DNA of 64,000 nt from Flammeovirgaceae bacterium. Its GTDB lineage: Bacteria; Bacteroidota; Bacteroidia; Cytophagales; Cyclobacteriaceae. The stretch spans positions 323,501-387,500 of the forward strand of contig JADJMA010000002.1 in NCBI GenBank assembly GCA_016709845.1. Direction: 5' to 3'. A program made the translations under genes and the position numbers. Each line of letters opens with the position of its first letter. The stretch's first letter is position 1. This document shows positions 9,741 through 21,037 of the stretch, one piece after another. The notes beneath the pieces are model-generated. The model worked only from the letters and a program-made list of their open reading frames with translations, did no database searches and was not told the origin of the DNA.

Positions 9741-11469
9741 ATGAAAAATCTTCTGCCTGCTTGTATCGCGCTTATTTTGTTTGGCGTAAGCTGCTCCGAA
9801 CAAAAAAAATCTACTTCCTTTTCAATTTTATTTACACAAGAGTTAAGCGATCAGGCGCAGGATGGTCGGCTGCTGATTATGCTTGCCAATAACGACAAAT
9901 CAGAACCGCGATTCCAGATAAACGATGGGTTAAGCACGCAACTGGTTTTTGGTATTGATGTAGAGGGCATGAAGCCTGGTCAGGAAATTATTATCAACAA
10001 CGAAAATGCTTTTGGGTTTCCCATTCGGAATCTAAAGGATATTCCAGCAGGAGATTATCAGGCTCAAGCGCTAATAAACCGGTACGAAACTTTTAATTTG
10101 AAAACCGGACACACCGTAAAACTTCCCCCCGATCAGGGCGAAGGACAACACTGGAATAGTAAGCCGGGAAATTTTTATAGTATTCCAATAAAGATTTCGA
10201 TTGATCCATCCAAAAATGAGGTCATCAAAATTTCAATGGGTCAAAAGATTGAACCTATTGAGGAGGCAAAAGATTCTAAGTATGTGAAGCATATTAAAAT
10301 CCAAAGTAAGTTACTCACAGAATTTTGGGGTCGCCCTATGTTCGTAGGGGCTCATGTGCTGGTGCCAGAAGGATTTGATGAGCATCCGAAGCACATTACC
10401 CATTGATGATTTATCATGGTCACTTCCCTAGCGACTTTGGTGGCTTTAGTACCGAACCGCCACCAGCCGACATGGATACGACAGACTACGCAGCACGGTT
10501 TGGAATTTACGGATACAACAAGTTTGAAAAGCAGGAAGCTTATAACTTTTATAAACAATGGTCGAGCAAAAACTTCCCTCGCTTTTTGGTAATTGAAATT
10601 CAGCATGCCAATCCGTATTACGATGATTCGTATGCGGTAAACTCAGCAAATCTGGGCCCTTACGGGGATGCGATTATGAAAGAATTAGTGCCTGAAATTG
10701 AAAAGGAGTTTCGCGGCATTGGCGAAGGTTGGGCTCGCTTTACCTATGGCGGATCAACTGGCGGGTGGGAAGCTTTGGCTGTGCAAATGTTTTATCCCGA
10801 TGATTTTAACGGATGCTTTGCCGCCTGTCCGGATCCTATTGACTTTCGATCGTTCAGTCTGGTTGATATTTATAAAGATAAAAATGCATATTGGTACGAT
10901 AGCGATTTCAAAAAACTTCCTCGCCCCGCCCATCGCGATCACTTGGGACAGATCCAAAATACGATGGAAGAAACGAACCATTATGAGTTAGCCCTTGGAA
11001 CAAAAACCCGAAGTGGGCAACAATGGGATATTTGGGAGGCGGTGTTTTCCCCCCAGGGAGACGATGGCTATCCAAAACGAATTTTTAATAAAGAGACGGG
11101 TGAGATCGATAAAAGCGTTGCTGAATATTGGAAAGAGAATTTCGATCTTCGCTATATTCTTGAACGCGATTGGAAAACATTAGGACCAAAGCTTGAAGGT
11201 AAAATCCATATTTACTGTGGCGATATGGACAATTACTATTTGAACAATGCGGTTTACCTGATGGAAAACTTTTTAAGACAACACAAACTCCCTTTTACAA
11301 AGGTGAAGTTGATTATGGCGACCGGGCTGAGCATTGCTGGAATGGTGATCAGGTAAATCCAAATTACATTTCACGCTTGCGCTATAATACGATGTACTTA
11401 CCAAAGATTTTAAAACGGATTCAGGAAAGCGCGCCTAAAGGAGCTGATGTAAAAAGTTGGAGATATTAA
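9741..11469 (+). CDS. Lipoprotein esterase-like alpha/beta hydrolase, frameshifted
   Basis: A protein of about 577 residues with a lipoprotein signal peptide (LLPACIALILFGVSC), a beta-rich N-terminal region, and a C-terminal alpha/beta hydrolase domain of the putative-esterase type. The nucleophile elbow is YGGSTGGWEAL. One G is missing near 10389-10391 (restored: HPKAHYPLMIYHGHF) and another near 11301-11306 (restored: TKVEVDYGDRAEHCWNG). The true stop is then TAA at 11467-11469. The second half ends GADVKSWRY. The substrate is unknown; a carbohydrate ester is a guess from the superfamily. Confidence 0.72.
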
Positions 11470-11472
11470 TGC

Positions 11473-11524
11473 TTACCACAGAGTTCACCGAGGAGTCAAG
11501 TATTCTTTGTGTTCTCTGTGGTTA
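11473..11524. repeat. Imperfect inverted repeat (ACCACAGAG...CTCTGTGGT)
   Basis: ACCACAGAG (11475-11483) pairs with CTCTGTGGT (11514-11522), with further partial pairing inside. It sits between the converging ends of the esterase and pdxJ genes. It may act as a bidirectional terminator. Its wording (CACAGAGTTCACCGAGGAG) resembles a dispersed repeat that I associate with many bacterial genomes; only one copy is in this window. Confidence 0.5.
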
Positions 11525-11530
11525 AATTGA

Positions 11531-12246
11531 TTACTTCAATTGGCGCAAATAAAGCTGAATCGCATTCTCTAATCCAAAATAAAGCGCATCACAAATTAGT
11601 GCGTGACCAATAGAAACCTCGTCAAGAGTTGGAATTGATTTCTTTAAATAACTTAGATTATCTAAATCCAAATCGTGGCCTGCGTTGAGACCCAACTTTA
11701 AAGAATGAGCAACCGCGGCAGCTTCAACATAAGGCTTAACAGCACTCTCTTTATCTTTATGAAAGTTTGAAGCATAGGGCTCGGTATAGAGTTCAATGCG
11801 ATCGGCACCCCACGTCTTTAGCGCCTTCCACCATTTTTACAGAAGGATCAACAAAAACTGAAACCCGCACGCCCATCGATTTTATTTCAGTGATAATTTC
11901 AGTCAACAATTTTTTATTCTTCACCGTATCCCAACCGGCATTCGATGTAATCGCATCCGGACCATCAGGGCACTAGCGTGGCTTGTGCCGGTTTGGTTTC
12001 CCGAATTAATTTCAGGTAACGTTCGTCCGGGTACCCTTCAATGTTGAATTCAGTCGTAACTACCTTTTTTAATTCAATCACATCCGCATAACGAATGTGG
12101 CGTTCATCAGGCCTGGGGTGTACAGTTATTCCTTCGGCACCAAAACGTTCGCAGTCGAGGGCTGTTTTGACAACATCGGGGTTGTTACCGCCACGCGCAT
12201 TACGCAGCGTAGCAATTTTATTTATGTTCACTGATAAGTGTGTCAT
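11531..12246 (-). CDS. pdxJ: Pyridoxine 5'-phosphate synthase, frameshifted
   Basis: PdxJ condenses 1-deoxyxylulose 5-phosphate with 3-amino-2-oxopropyl phosphate to make pyridoxine 5'-phosphate (vitamin B6). The N-terminus LSVNINKIATLRNARGG and the segments GITVHPRPDERHI and GLNAGHDLDLDNL are diagnostic. Two excess bases break the frame, in G3 at 11968-11970 and C4 at 11808-11811; correcting them restores ATLVPDGPDAITS and AKDVGADRIELYTEPYA. The ATG at 12246 is preferred over a TTG at 12255. It diverges from yqeY across about 70 bases. The corrected length of about 238 residues matches the family. Confidence 0.92.
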
Positions 12247-12317
12247 TCCATTCAAATTTTTATCTCACTAAAAGTAGAGTTAATTTTACTCCAAAGTTAC
12301 TTAACCATATTTTATCC

Positions 12318-12770
12318 ATGAGCCTCAAACAACAAATTGATAGTGATATTAAAACAGCCATGCTGGCAAAAAATAAAGAGGAATTAATGGCGTTGCGTTC
12401 GGTGAAGTCGTTAATTCTCCTTGCCGAAACTGAAAAAGGCGGCAGCGGAGAAATAAGCCAAGAGGTTGAAAGCAAATTATTGATGAAGGCTGCTAAACAA
12501 CGAAAAGAATCTGCTGAGATCTTTCAAAAAGAAGGTCGAGATGAACTTGCTAAAAAAGAAATACTCGAGTTGGAAGTAATAAGTCGTTACCTCCCCAAAC
12601 AATTATCGGAAGAGGAAATTACATCAGCATTGAAAAAGATTATCGACCAGGTTGGTGCCAAAACGCCTCAGGATATGGGCAAAGTGATGGGTGCCGCAAC
12701 AAAACAATTGGCCGGTAAGGCTGATGGCAAATTAATTTCTGAACTTGTAAAAAAACTTTTGACGTCTTGA
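12318..12770 (+). CDS. yqeY: GatB/YqeY domain protein
   Basis: A 150-residue stand-alone YqeY protein, related to the tail domain of the GatB amidotransferase subunit, which binds tRNA. Typical segments are LKQQIDSDIKTAMLAKNKEELMALR-type text, ELEVISRYLPKQLSEEEI and GKVMGAATKQLAGKADG. I chose the ATG at 12318 because upstream sequence does not resemble the family. It is the first gene of the long plus-strand block and overlaps cvpA at TTGA. The physiological role of the family is not settled. Confidence 0.9.
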   Translation: MSLKQQIDSDIKTAMLAKNKEELMALRSVKSLILLAETEKGGSGEISQEVESKLLMKAAKQRKESAEIFQKEGRDELAKKEILELEVISRYLPKQLSEEEITSALKKIIDQVGAKTPQDMGKVMGAATKQLAGKADGKLISELVKKLLTS

Positions 12771-13274
12771 GTAAGTTCGATATTGTAATTGCTATTACGC
12801 TATTAGTGGGAACCATTTTAGGGTATAAGCGCGGATTCTTGTTAGAGTTATTTTTTTTGATCGCACTCATACTGGGTGTTTTCATTGGCTTTAAACTAAT
12901 GAGCTGGGGCGTTGAATTCCTGGCTCAGAAATTTAATGCCGATACAGCCGTACTCCCCTACATTTCCTTCGCATTGATATTCATTATTGTCGTTGTTGTA
13001 GTGAATTTTATTGGTGGAAGAATAAAAAGCTCGATTGAGCAAAACGTTTCTTGGCAAAATGGATGCCGCAGCCGGAGCCGTTCTTGGCTTACTGAAATAT
13101 GCTTTTTCCATCAGTATAATTCTTTGGCTTATCGATTCATTTAAAATTTCGTTACCTGAAAGTTGGGTGAGCAATTCTAAACTTTATCCTGTGGTGGCGC
13201 AGGTTGCACCAACAATTGCTTCCTTTTTTGGAGATTTCTTGCCATTTTTCAAAGAAACATTCTCACAGTTCTAA
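12767..13274 (+). CDS. CvpA family membrane protein, frameshifted
   Basis: A protein of about 169 residues with four hydrophobic segments, beginning FDIVIAITLLVGTILGYKRG, the CvpA pattern with its conserved GYKRG. In other bacteria CvpA influences colicin V export and envelope stress. An extra A in the A4 run at 13041-13044 breaks the frame; removal restores SSIEQTFLGKMDAAAGAVLG. It uses a TTG start that overlaps the yqeY stop (TTGA), implying translational coupling. Confidence 0.82.
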
Positions 13275-13316
13275 GGTTCGTTTTTTTTTAGTTACTTATC
13301 ACAAATTAGGAACGCT

Positions 13317-14074
13317 ATGTCCTTGCAGGTAAAAGAAGAAGCTGATTTTAAATATGTTGATGAAGGACAAGGTCCGGTGTTGATGTTGTTACACGGCCTT
13401 TTTGGTGCCCTCAGTAATTGGGAGGAAGTTGTAAATCATTACTCGAAGCATTTCAGAGTAATTATTCCCATGCTTCCTATTTATGAAATGCCCATTAAAG
13501 AAGCGGGGTTACCCGGTTTGCGCGAGTTTGTTGAAAGTTTTGTCGCAACAAAAAAGTTAGAGAACATGATCATCATCGGCAATTCGCTGGGCAGCCATGT
13601 TGGTATTCTTTACGCTGGCTAATCCCGAAAAAGGTTTCAAAACTTGTACTCACGGGCAGCTCGGGCCTTTTCGAAAACTCGATGGGGGGCTCATATCCAC
13701 GCAGAGGAAGTTACGATTACATTCAGGAAAGAGTGGCTTACACTTTTTATGATCCGAAAGTGGCTTCAAAGGAATTGGTTGACGAAGTTTTCGAAACAAC
13801 GCGGAGCATCCCTAAGTGTATGCGTATTGTGGCTATTGCCAAATCAGCACAGCGAAATAATCTCGCTCAAGAATTGGCTAATATCAAAGCCCCCACTTTA
13901 CTCGTTTGGGGCTTAAATGATACCATAACACCGCCAATGGTAGCCTATGAGTTTAACCGATTGATACCCAACTCAGAGTTAAAATTTATTGACAAATGCT
14001 GTCATGCGCCTATGATGGAGCATCCTCAAAAATTCAACAACCTGGTAGAAGACTTTTTAGTAAAAAAAATATAA
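13317..14074 (+). CDS. Alpha/beta fold hydrolase, frameshifted
   Basis: A protein of about 252 residues. The oxyanion region is LMLLHGLFGALSNWEE, the nucleophile elbow is IGNSLGSHVG (Ser), the acid lies in LLVWGLNDTITPP and the catalytic His in KCCHAPMMEHP. Excess bases at T3 13609-13611 and A5 13628-13632 break the frame; correcting them gives VGILTLANPEKVSKLVLTGS. In related genomes a hydrolase of this kind sits in front of the CBS-nadK pair, as here. The substrate is unknown. Confidence 0.83.
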
Positions 14075-14081
14075 AAGAGAA

Positions 14082-14747
14082 ATGCTTGCTGAAGAATTGA
14101 TCAATCATATGATCCCACCTCTTAAAATCATCGATGATGCCCACAAGGCTATTGTGTGGATGGAGGAGTTTCGATGCCTGCATTTGCCTGTGGTGGAAGA
14201 AGGAAACTTGTTGGGTTTTATTTCCGAAGAAATTATACTGGAGTCAAATGATATTGACAGGCCTTTAGCTGATTTTGAATTAGTTGGTAAGCAGTGTGCC
14301 GTTCAGCTCGATTCTCATTTTTATGATATCTTAAAGGTGGCCGGAGATAATAAACTTCAGATTGTAGCCGTACTTAACGAAGATCAAAAATATGCGGGTG
14401 TAATAACTGTTCAGGATATAATGGTCTCGTTTGCTCAAACTGCTTCCGTTCAAATGCCTGGGGGTATCATTGTTCTGTCCATGGATTTAATTGATTACTC
14501 CCTTGCCGAAATTAGCCGCTATGTAGAAGAGAACAACGCCAAGGTGATTAGTAGTTTAATGGTCGAAGACCCCATGGATAAGGGAAAAATTAAGCTTACC
14601 TTAAAGATTAATCAGCTCGAGCTGAATAGGATTATTGCCACGCTTGAACGCTTTGGCTACCGGGTTATTGGAAAATACCAGGAGGCCAAAGAACTTTCGG
14701 GTGAGAAAGAGAAAATTGATATGTTACTTCGATACCTCGATATTTAA
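14082..14747 (+). CDS. CBS domain protein next to NAD kinase
   Basis: A 221-residue protein with a CBS pair at about residues 10-120 (FRCLHLPVVEEGNLLGFIS and LQIVAVLNEDQKYAGVITVQDI). The following domain (GGIIVLSMDLIDYSLAEISRYVEENNA) resembles an ACT-like regulatory fold. CBS domains bind adenosyl ligands. It starts 7 bases after the hydrolase and ends 11 bases before nadK, so it could sense adenylate or NAD state for that operon; this is inference. The gene is intact. Confidence 0.83.
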   Translation: MLAEELINHMIPPLKIIDDAHKAIVWMEEFRCLHLPVVEEGNLLGFISEEIILESNDIDRPLADFELVGKQCAVQLDSHFYDILKVAGDNKLQIVAVLNEDQKYAGVITVQDIMVSFAQTASVQMPGGIIVLSMDLIDYSLAEISRYVEENNAKVISSLMVEDPMDKGKIKLTLKINQLELNRIIATLERFGYRVIGKYQEAKELSGEKEKIDMLLRYLDI

Positions 14748-14758
14748 CCGATAACGGC

Positions 14759-15634
14759 ATGCGCATCGGCATACACGGTAGAGACTCTCAGGCAAAAACA
14801 TCGCCCCTTATTGAAAGGATTTTAAAACAGTTATCTGATCGCAAAGCAGAGATTTGGCTGTCTTCTAAATTTGTCAAACAAATTAAATCCTCCCTGCTAA
14901 CAGGAATCAAATACAAAACTTTTAAACTCGGTGATAATTTACAAAGTCTGGATTTTTTCTTTTCCCTAGGTGGCGATGGTACCATGCTGGAGTCGGTTAC
15001 CTACATAGGAAAAACAGAAGTTCCAATACTTGGCATAAACGCAGGCCGCCTTGGGTTTCTCGCCATTACCAGTCGCGATGATATTGAAGGTGCGCTTGAC
15101 GCCCTTTTTACCGGTGCCTATAAAGTCGAAAGCCGAACCATGCTCCGGCTAAATTCTTCAACAAAGCTTTTTGACCCTTTAAATTTTGCGTTGAATGATT
15201 TCACCATTATGAAGAAGGACACTTCCTCAATGATTACTGTACAGGTTTTTGTTGATGGCGAATTGCTGAACTCCTTTTGGTCGGATGGTATTATTGTCTC
15301 TACCCCAACCGGCTCAACCGGCTACTCATTAAGTTGTGGCGGCCCGTTGGTTTACCCAAAATCTGAAAGCTTTATTATTACTGCGGTTAGTCCACATAAT
15401 CTGGGCACACGCCCCATTGTCATTTCTGATAAGTCAGAAATTACTTTCGGGATTGAGGGCCGAAGTAAAAAATACTTGGTTTCATTGGATTCGCGATTTG
15501 AAACCATCGATGACTACGTAAAACTAAAGATCAAAAAAGAGAAGTTCTGCACAAAACTAGTTCAACTCTCCGGTTACCACTATTTTAATACCCTGCGTCA
15601 AAAACTTAATTGGGGTCTCGACATTCGAAATTAG
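14759..15634 (+). CDS. nadK: NAD kinase
   Basis: NadK phosphorylates NAD to NADP in the cytoplasm. It has 291 residues and is intact. The family motif GGDGTML (FSLGGDGTMLESV), then LGINAGRLGFLA, and the motif STPTGSTGYSLSCGGP are all present. It sits in the plus-strand block between the CBS protein and two outer-membrane-type proteins, an order commonly seen in Bacteroidota. Confidence 0.96.
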   Translation: MRIGIHGRDSQAKTSPLIERILKQLSDRKAEIWLSSKFVKQIKSSLLTGIKYKTFKLGDNLQSLDFFFSLGGDGTMLESVTYIGKTEVPILGINAGRLGFLAITSRDDIEGALDALFTGAYKVESRTMLRLNSSTKLFDPLNFALNDFTIMKKDTSSMITVQVFVDGELLNSFWSDGIIVSTPTGSTGYSLSCGGPLVYPKSESFIITAVSPHNLGTRPIVISDKSEITFGIEGRSKKYLVSLDSRFETIDDYVKLKIKKEKFCTKLVQLSGYHYFNTLRQKLNWGLDIRN

Positions 15635-15690
15635 AATTCAAATTTTCTCAGGTATTTTCATAAGTTTGTGATTGGCAAAAATCTCCATTC

Positions 15691-16761
15691 ATGAGAAAGT
15701 TATTTTTTGGTATCCTTTGTTTATTCTTGCTTCTGGGCTATTCGAATGAAACCTATGCTCAGTTCAATAGAAAATCAATAAAGAAAAATAACAAAAGAAT
15801 TTCCAGCTATCGGGGAAGAAAAGCAGGGTTTGGTAAAAACAAAATCTATAATGCGATAGGATTTTCAGTAAGTGCCTTAAACTACTATGGCGACATTGCT
15901 CCCAAACCCAGTAGATTAAGTTCAGATATTTCGTTCACAAGGCCAGCGTTAGGGCTCTCCTTTATGCATCGATTCGGCCGCGCTATTCTATAATGGGGCA
16001 GTTTATGTACGGCACCTTAAAAGGATCTGATACAGAATCTGCTGACTTCACAGACCAGGACAACGGTAAGTTTCGTTATCAACGAAATGCCTCTTTCCGA
16101 AACCGAATAAAGGAACTCTCTGTGACCGCTTATTTTGACTTATTCGAAAATGACGCGACCTACATCAGTCGGGTAAAATGGACGCCCTATGCTTATTTAG
16201 GTATAGCGGGGTTTCTGCATAATCCGCAGGCTCAGGCGCCAGCTTCAGGATTAAACGGAGAGGCAATAGGTGTATCGGAAGGCACATGGGTAGATCTTCG
16301 TCCTCTGGGTACGGAAGGGCAATATTCAACCCTTGATCCCACCGATGTTAATTATGGTATTAAGGCTTACAGTAAAATACAAATTGCTATCCTTTTGGTT
16401 TAGGCGCAAGATTTAGATTAAACGAGGTGATGGATCTTTGGGCCGACATTGGCTTCCGATATACGTTTACCGATTACCTGGATGATGTTAGTCAGAATTA
16501 TGTCGATTTAGGGGTTTTTGGAACCAATAACCTAGCTCGAGCCATGTCATATCGGAGTAACGAATTGCCCGCCAACGAACTTCCTCCGCTACAGAGTTAC
16601 ACGGCCCGAAATGGCCAAACGTATTCAACTATTCCTGGTTATGGCAGCGAGTTCCCTGATAATGTAAGGGATCAAAAAGCGACCGGGATATATACATGGT
16701 AACATCGATTCGCCTGACCTATATTTTGGGGGCTACTTTTCATAAGGCAAAATTCAGATAA
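15691..16761 (+). CDS. DUF6089-type outer membrane protein (first copy), frameshifted
   Basis: A protein of about 357 residues with a signal peptide (LFFGILCLFLLLGYSNETYA) and a predicted outer-membrane beta-barrel of the DUF6089 kind, usually found upstream of uppS-bamA. Three bases are missing, near 15978, 16391 and 16670. Restoring them gives MHRFGPRYSIMGQFMYG, KIQIAIPFGLGARFRL and VRGSKSDRDIYMVTSIRL, and moves the stop to 16759-16761. The segment RYTFTDYLDDVS is shared with the next gene, indicating a tandem paralogue. The function is unknown; envelope biogenesis is inferred from context. Confidence 0.8.
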
Positions 16762-16764
16762 CTG

Positions 16765-17477
16765 TTGAAGTTCGTTCCGTGCATCCGGTCATTTCAAATA
16801 ACCTCCGTTCTGGTGGTTATGTTTGGATGTGCCCAGGCTCAAGACATGATTCGCCAGCGTTCAGAAGTGGGCTTTGGGTTAGGTGTCTTTAACTATACCG
16901 GAGATCTCGTACGCACCTATAATTTAGCTTCATCAAAACCTGCAGGCACCGTTTTTTATCGGTCTAACATCAGTCAGGTAATAAGTTTAAGAACCTCAAT
17001 AACGGCAGGTAAAATTGGAGCCACCGATCAACGTAAACCCATAGATGCCTTCGCAGCCACCCGGGCAGCTTCATTCAATTTATTCTTATTAGAAGCAGGA
17101 GTAAATTTTGAATATCATTTTTTAGACTGGCGCGATGCCAAACGTCATCTTCGGTTTACCCCTTATGCCTTTGGCGGGGCCGCTCTATTCGGAATATCAG
17201 GCATTCAAAATAAAAATAGCGAGTACAGTAATGTACAAATAAGTATTCCTTTCGGGATTGGAATGAAGTATGTACTTAATCCCAAATACTACCTTGCCTT
17301 CGAAATCGGAATTCGTAAAACCTTCTTCGATTACCTGGATAATATTAGCGATGGGGATCCTTCCTACAAGAATTACCAATATGGCAACGGATTCGACTAC
17401 GATAACTATTTTTCACAGGAATTACCCTCACTTACACGCTGTACGATATCCCTTGCCCCAGCAGCCCGTATCGGTGA
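16765..17477 (+). CDS. DUF6089-type outer membrane protein (second copy), frameshifted near its end
   Basis: A second, shorter paralogue of about 238 residues. It uses a TTG start (MKFVPCIRSFQI) and then has a signal-like segment and the barrel core (GFGLGVFNYTGDLVR, KHFLDWRDAKRHLRFTPY-like text, FFDYLDNISDGDP). One T is missing in the run at 17409-17413; with it restored the protein ends YTLYDIPCPSSPYR and stops at 17475-17477. It starts 3 bases after the first copy. A barrel next to bamA fits an outer-membrane role. Confidence 0.78.
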
Positions 17478-17549
17478 AATTTAATTGGCCAAAATCAACT
17501 TTATCAAGCCAGAAATCATCTTGTTAGCCTGTAAGATAGTTCTGCTTTG

Positions 17550-17581
17550 TTGATCTGGTTAATGAAAAAAGGCTAATTTTG
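17550..17581 (+). promoter_or_regulatory. Candidate Bacteroidota promoter for uppS-bamA
   Basis: A TTG at 17550-17552 is followed after 21 bases by TAATTTTG at 17574-17581, which matches the -33 and -7 consensus. The GTG start of uppS lies 7 bases downstream. This suggests that uppS-bamA-ompH can be transcribed independently of the genes before it. Confidence 0.5.
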
Positions 17582-17588
17582 CCGCCTT

Positions 17589-18332
17589 GTGGCTTCATTA
17601 AAGGAAAACATAGATTTTAATAATTTGCCTCAGCACATAGCCGTTATCATGGATGGTAATGGGCGCTGGGCAAAAAATAAAGGTGCTGTTCGTATTTTCG
17701 GTCATAGAAATGCGATACAAGCCGTAAAGGATATAACGGAGGGTTGCGGAGAATTAGGCATAAAGTATTTAACACTCTATGCCTTTAGTACCGAAAACTG
17801 GGGTAGGCCGAAGGAAGAGGTAGCTGCCTTAATGGAGTTACTTGTTAACACGCTTCAGAAGGAGATTAACTCTTTACATGAAAATCATGTGAAATTAAAA
17901 ACAATTGGAGACGTAAGCCACCTGCCTAAGGAATGTCAGAATAATCTGGCAAAGGCTATTGAGGCGACTAAAAATAATACAGGACTTACCATGCAACTGG
18001 CATTGAATTATAGTGGACGCTGGGAAATTGTAGAGGCTGCTAAAAGGCTTGCAGAGGAAACAAAAAAAGGACTGATACAGCCTGAAGAGATCGATGAACA
18101 TTACTTTTCAGAGCATTTAAAAACAGCAGGAATGCCGGATCCCGAACTTCTGATCAGAACTAGTGGAGAACTGCGGGTTAGTAATTTTTTGCTTTGGCAA
18201 ATTGCCTATACGGAGATATTCATCACGCCAACGTTATGGCCTGACTTTCGGAAGGAAAATTTGTATGAGGCCATCTGTGCTTATCAAAAACGCGAACGCA
18301 GATTTGGAAAAGTTCTGAATCCAACGGCATAA
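17589..18332 (+). CDS. uppS: Isoprenyl (undecaprenyl) diphosphate synthase
   Basis: UppS adds isopentenyl units in cis to farnesyl diphosphate, making the C55 carrier for peptidoglycan and surface glycans. It has 247 residues and is intact, with a GTG start. It carries HIAVIMDGNGRWAK (active-site Asp), FGHRNAIQAVKDI, AFSTENW and the C-terminal IRTSGELRVSNFLLWQ. It is 7 bases upstream of bamA, the standard Bacteroidota arrangement. Confidence 0.96.
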   Translation: MASLKENIDFNNLPQHIAVIMDGNGRWAKNKGAVRIFGHRNAIQAVKDITEGCGELGIKYLTLYAFSTENWGRPKEEVAALMELLVNTLQKEINSLHENHVKLKTIGDVSHLPKECQNNLAKAIEATKNNTGLTMQLALNYSGRWEIVEAAKRLAEETKKGLIQPEEIDEHYFSEHLKTAGMPDPELLIRTSGELRVSNFLLWQIAYTEIFITPTLWPDFRKENLYEAICAYQKRERRFGKVLNPTA

Positions 18333-18339
18333 GAAATTA

Positions 18340-21034
18340 ATGAAGAAAATATTACTTTTTTTGGTTTTCCTGACTGTGGGGAATGAGCTTTTAGGGCAAT
18401 TTCGAAATACCCGTTCGCAAACTCAGCCCACCAATGAACCTACATTAAACTACGCTGCCCCTCAGACTTATATCATTGCGGGTATTGAAGTTACCGGCCT
18501 GAATGTTCTTGATAAGAATGCAATGCTTTCGCTGACTGGGTTACGAATTGGTGACGAAATAAAAATACCCGGTGATGGAATTTCCGGTGCCATTCGAAAA
18601 CTTTGGAAGCACGGCTTGGTGGGAGATGTTGTTATCTCTGTACAAAAGATTGAGGGCACTAACGTCTATTTAGCAATTGAATTAACCGAACGGCCCCGTC
18701 TTAACGATTTCTATTTTGTGGGCATCAGTAAAGGAGCTCAGTCTTCTTTAAAGGAAGATTTGAAATTGATTAAAGGAAAAATTGTTAACGATGCCACTAT
18801 TCGAAATGCTGAACTATCCGTAAAGAAGCATTTCGTAAAAAAAGGATTTCTCAATACGGTGGTTAAGGTAACTCCGGTAGCCGATACGTTGAATCGGGGT
18901 GGCGTTCGATTGAAAATTGATGTTGACCTGAAATCAAAGGTTAAGATCAATGCCATTTACATTGAAGGAACAGTGCTTTGGACGATGCCAAGTTAAAGGG
19001 AAAGCAAAAAAAACTCATGAAAGACCTCGTATTGCCATTCACAGAACCCTGATCGAGGAGTTGCTCATGTTTAAGCCGAGTAAAATTATACCTGCTTTGG
19101 ATTCGAGTAGAAAAGTAACCGGTCTGGATGTTAAAGAGTTCATAAATCGAAATATTAAACTCAATGTTTTTGCTGGTTCAAAGTTTATTCGCTCAGAATT
19201 CGAAGAAGATAAATCGAAGCTAATTGATTATTACAACTCCTTGGGTTATCGCGATGCAGAAGTTCTTTCTGATTCAATTTATGCTTTGATAAAAAAAAAT
19301 ATTGATGTAAACCTCAACGTGTATGAAGGACGAAAATATTACTTCCGAAATATTACCCGGTGGGTAACTACATCCATTCCTCCAACATCCTCAATAAAAT
19401 TCTGGACATCAACAAGGGTGATGTTTATAACAAAGAACTTATTGATAAAAAAACAACCTTCAACCCAAAAGGGGCAGATATCAGCGGCCTTTATATGGAT
19501 GACGGCTACCTATTTTTCAGAGTAACTCCGGTTGAAGTAGCCGTAGTAGGCGACTCGATAGATGTGGAGATGCGAATTTTTGAAGGCGACCAGGCTACTA
19601 TTGATGAAGTTACCTTCAGTGGCAACGAGCGCACTAACGATCATGTAATCCGAAGAGAACTTAGTACCATCCCAGGGCAAAAATTTCGAAGGTCAGATTT
19701 AATTCGCACGCAACAACAACTTTCTCAGATGGGATATTTCAATCCCCAGAAAATTGAACAGGACGTTAAACCAAATATGGCCGATGGTACCGTAGACATT
19801 GAATGGAAAGTCGAAGAGCAATCCAGTGATCAAATCGAATTATCCGGTGGTTGGGGTGGTTACTATGGATTTGTTGGTACCGTGGGTCTCACGTTCAATA
19901 ATTTCTCTGTCCGCAACGTGCCTCATTTCGACAAATGGAAACCGCTGCCTACAGGTGACGGACAACGACTTTCTTTGCGCCTTCAGGCCAACGGTCGTTC
20001 TTTCCAAAGCTATAGTCTTTCTTTTACTGAGCCTTGGTTAGGTGGTAGAAAGCCAAACTCCCTAACGGTAAGTTTAAACAAGTCTATTTCGCGATACGCC
20101 AATGCTTATGGCGAATTCACTGATGATCGCTCCCTCAAACAATCGGGTATTACCATTGGTTTAGGGAAAAGATTAGAATGGCCTGACAATTATTTCTCTT
20201 TGGTGAATTCCCTTTCATTCCTAGTATATAAGTACAGCAACTACTTTAACTCTACCATATTACCAACGCTGGGTACTACCAATGAGATTATGTTAACCTC
20301 TACGTTGGCTCGTAACAGTATTGATAATCCCATGTACCCAACTACAGGATCTACCATATCGCTCGCGCTTAGTCTTACGCCTCCTTATTCTCAATGGAGA
20401 TCCTTCATACTACGATGACTACAATAAGAAATATTCCTGGACGGAGCTTTACAAAGTGATGCTGGATGCAAAATTCTATATTAAACTAATAGGAAGTGAA
20501 AAACCCGATGGTCGCAGCCTTGTGCTAGAAACAAAAGCTCATTTTGGTTTTATCGGTGCATATAATCAAGATCTTGGTGTAGGACCATTCCAGCGGTTTG
20601 TAATGGGTGGCGATGGATTAGCGGGTGGATTTAACTCGTTTGTTCTCGGGCGGGATATAATTGGTCAGCGTGGCTACGGAAATCGTTTAGTAACTCCGCC
20701 AAACTATGCACGACAAGGAGCCTCAACAGGAAACCAGATTGAAGGTGGAATTGTTTATAACAAATTCGGCTTAGAGTTACGTTATCCTGTTGTTACAGGC
20801 CAAACTGCAACTATTTATGGGCTTGCGTTTGCCGAAGCCGGAAACAATTGGAACAATTACCAGGACTTTAATCCGTTTAACTTGTACAAAGCTGCTGGTT
20901 TTGGCGCTAGGATATTTATGCCTGCCTTTGGGCTTATCGGATTAAACTGGGCCTATGGATTTGATCAATTACCCGGTGCATCTACCATCAGCGGCTCGCA
21001 ATTTCACTTTACTATTGGTCAACAACTCAGATAA
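18340..21034 (+). CDS. bamA: Outer membrane protein assembly factor BamA, frameshifted
   Basis: BamA inserts beta-barrel proteins into the outer membrane and is essential. It consists of a signal peptide, POTRA repeats over about the first 420 residues (for example VTFSGNERTNDHVIRRELST), and a C-terminal 16-strand barrel ending GSQFHFTIGQQLR. Four indels break it: a missing A near 18969, a missing A in the run 19006-19013, a missing G near 19356-19360, and a one- or two-base indel near 20388-20392. Restored junctions read IEGNSALDDAKLKGK, KKTHERPRIAIHRTL and NITRVGNYIHSSN. The corrected length is close to 900 residues. It is surely one functional gene. Confidence 0.93.
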
Positions 21035-21037
21035 AAA

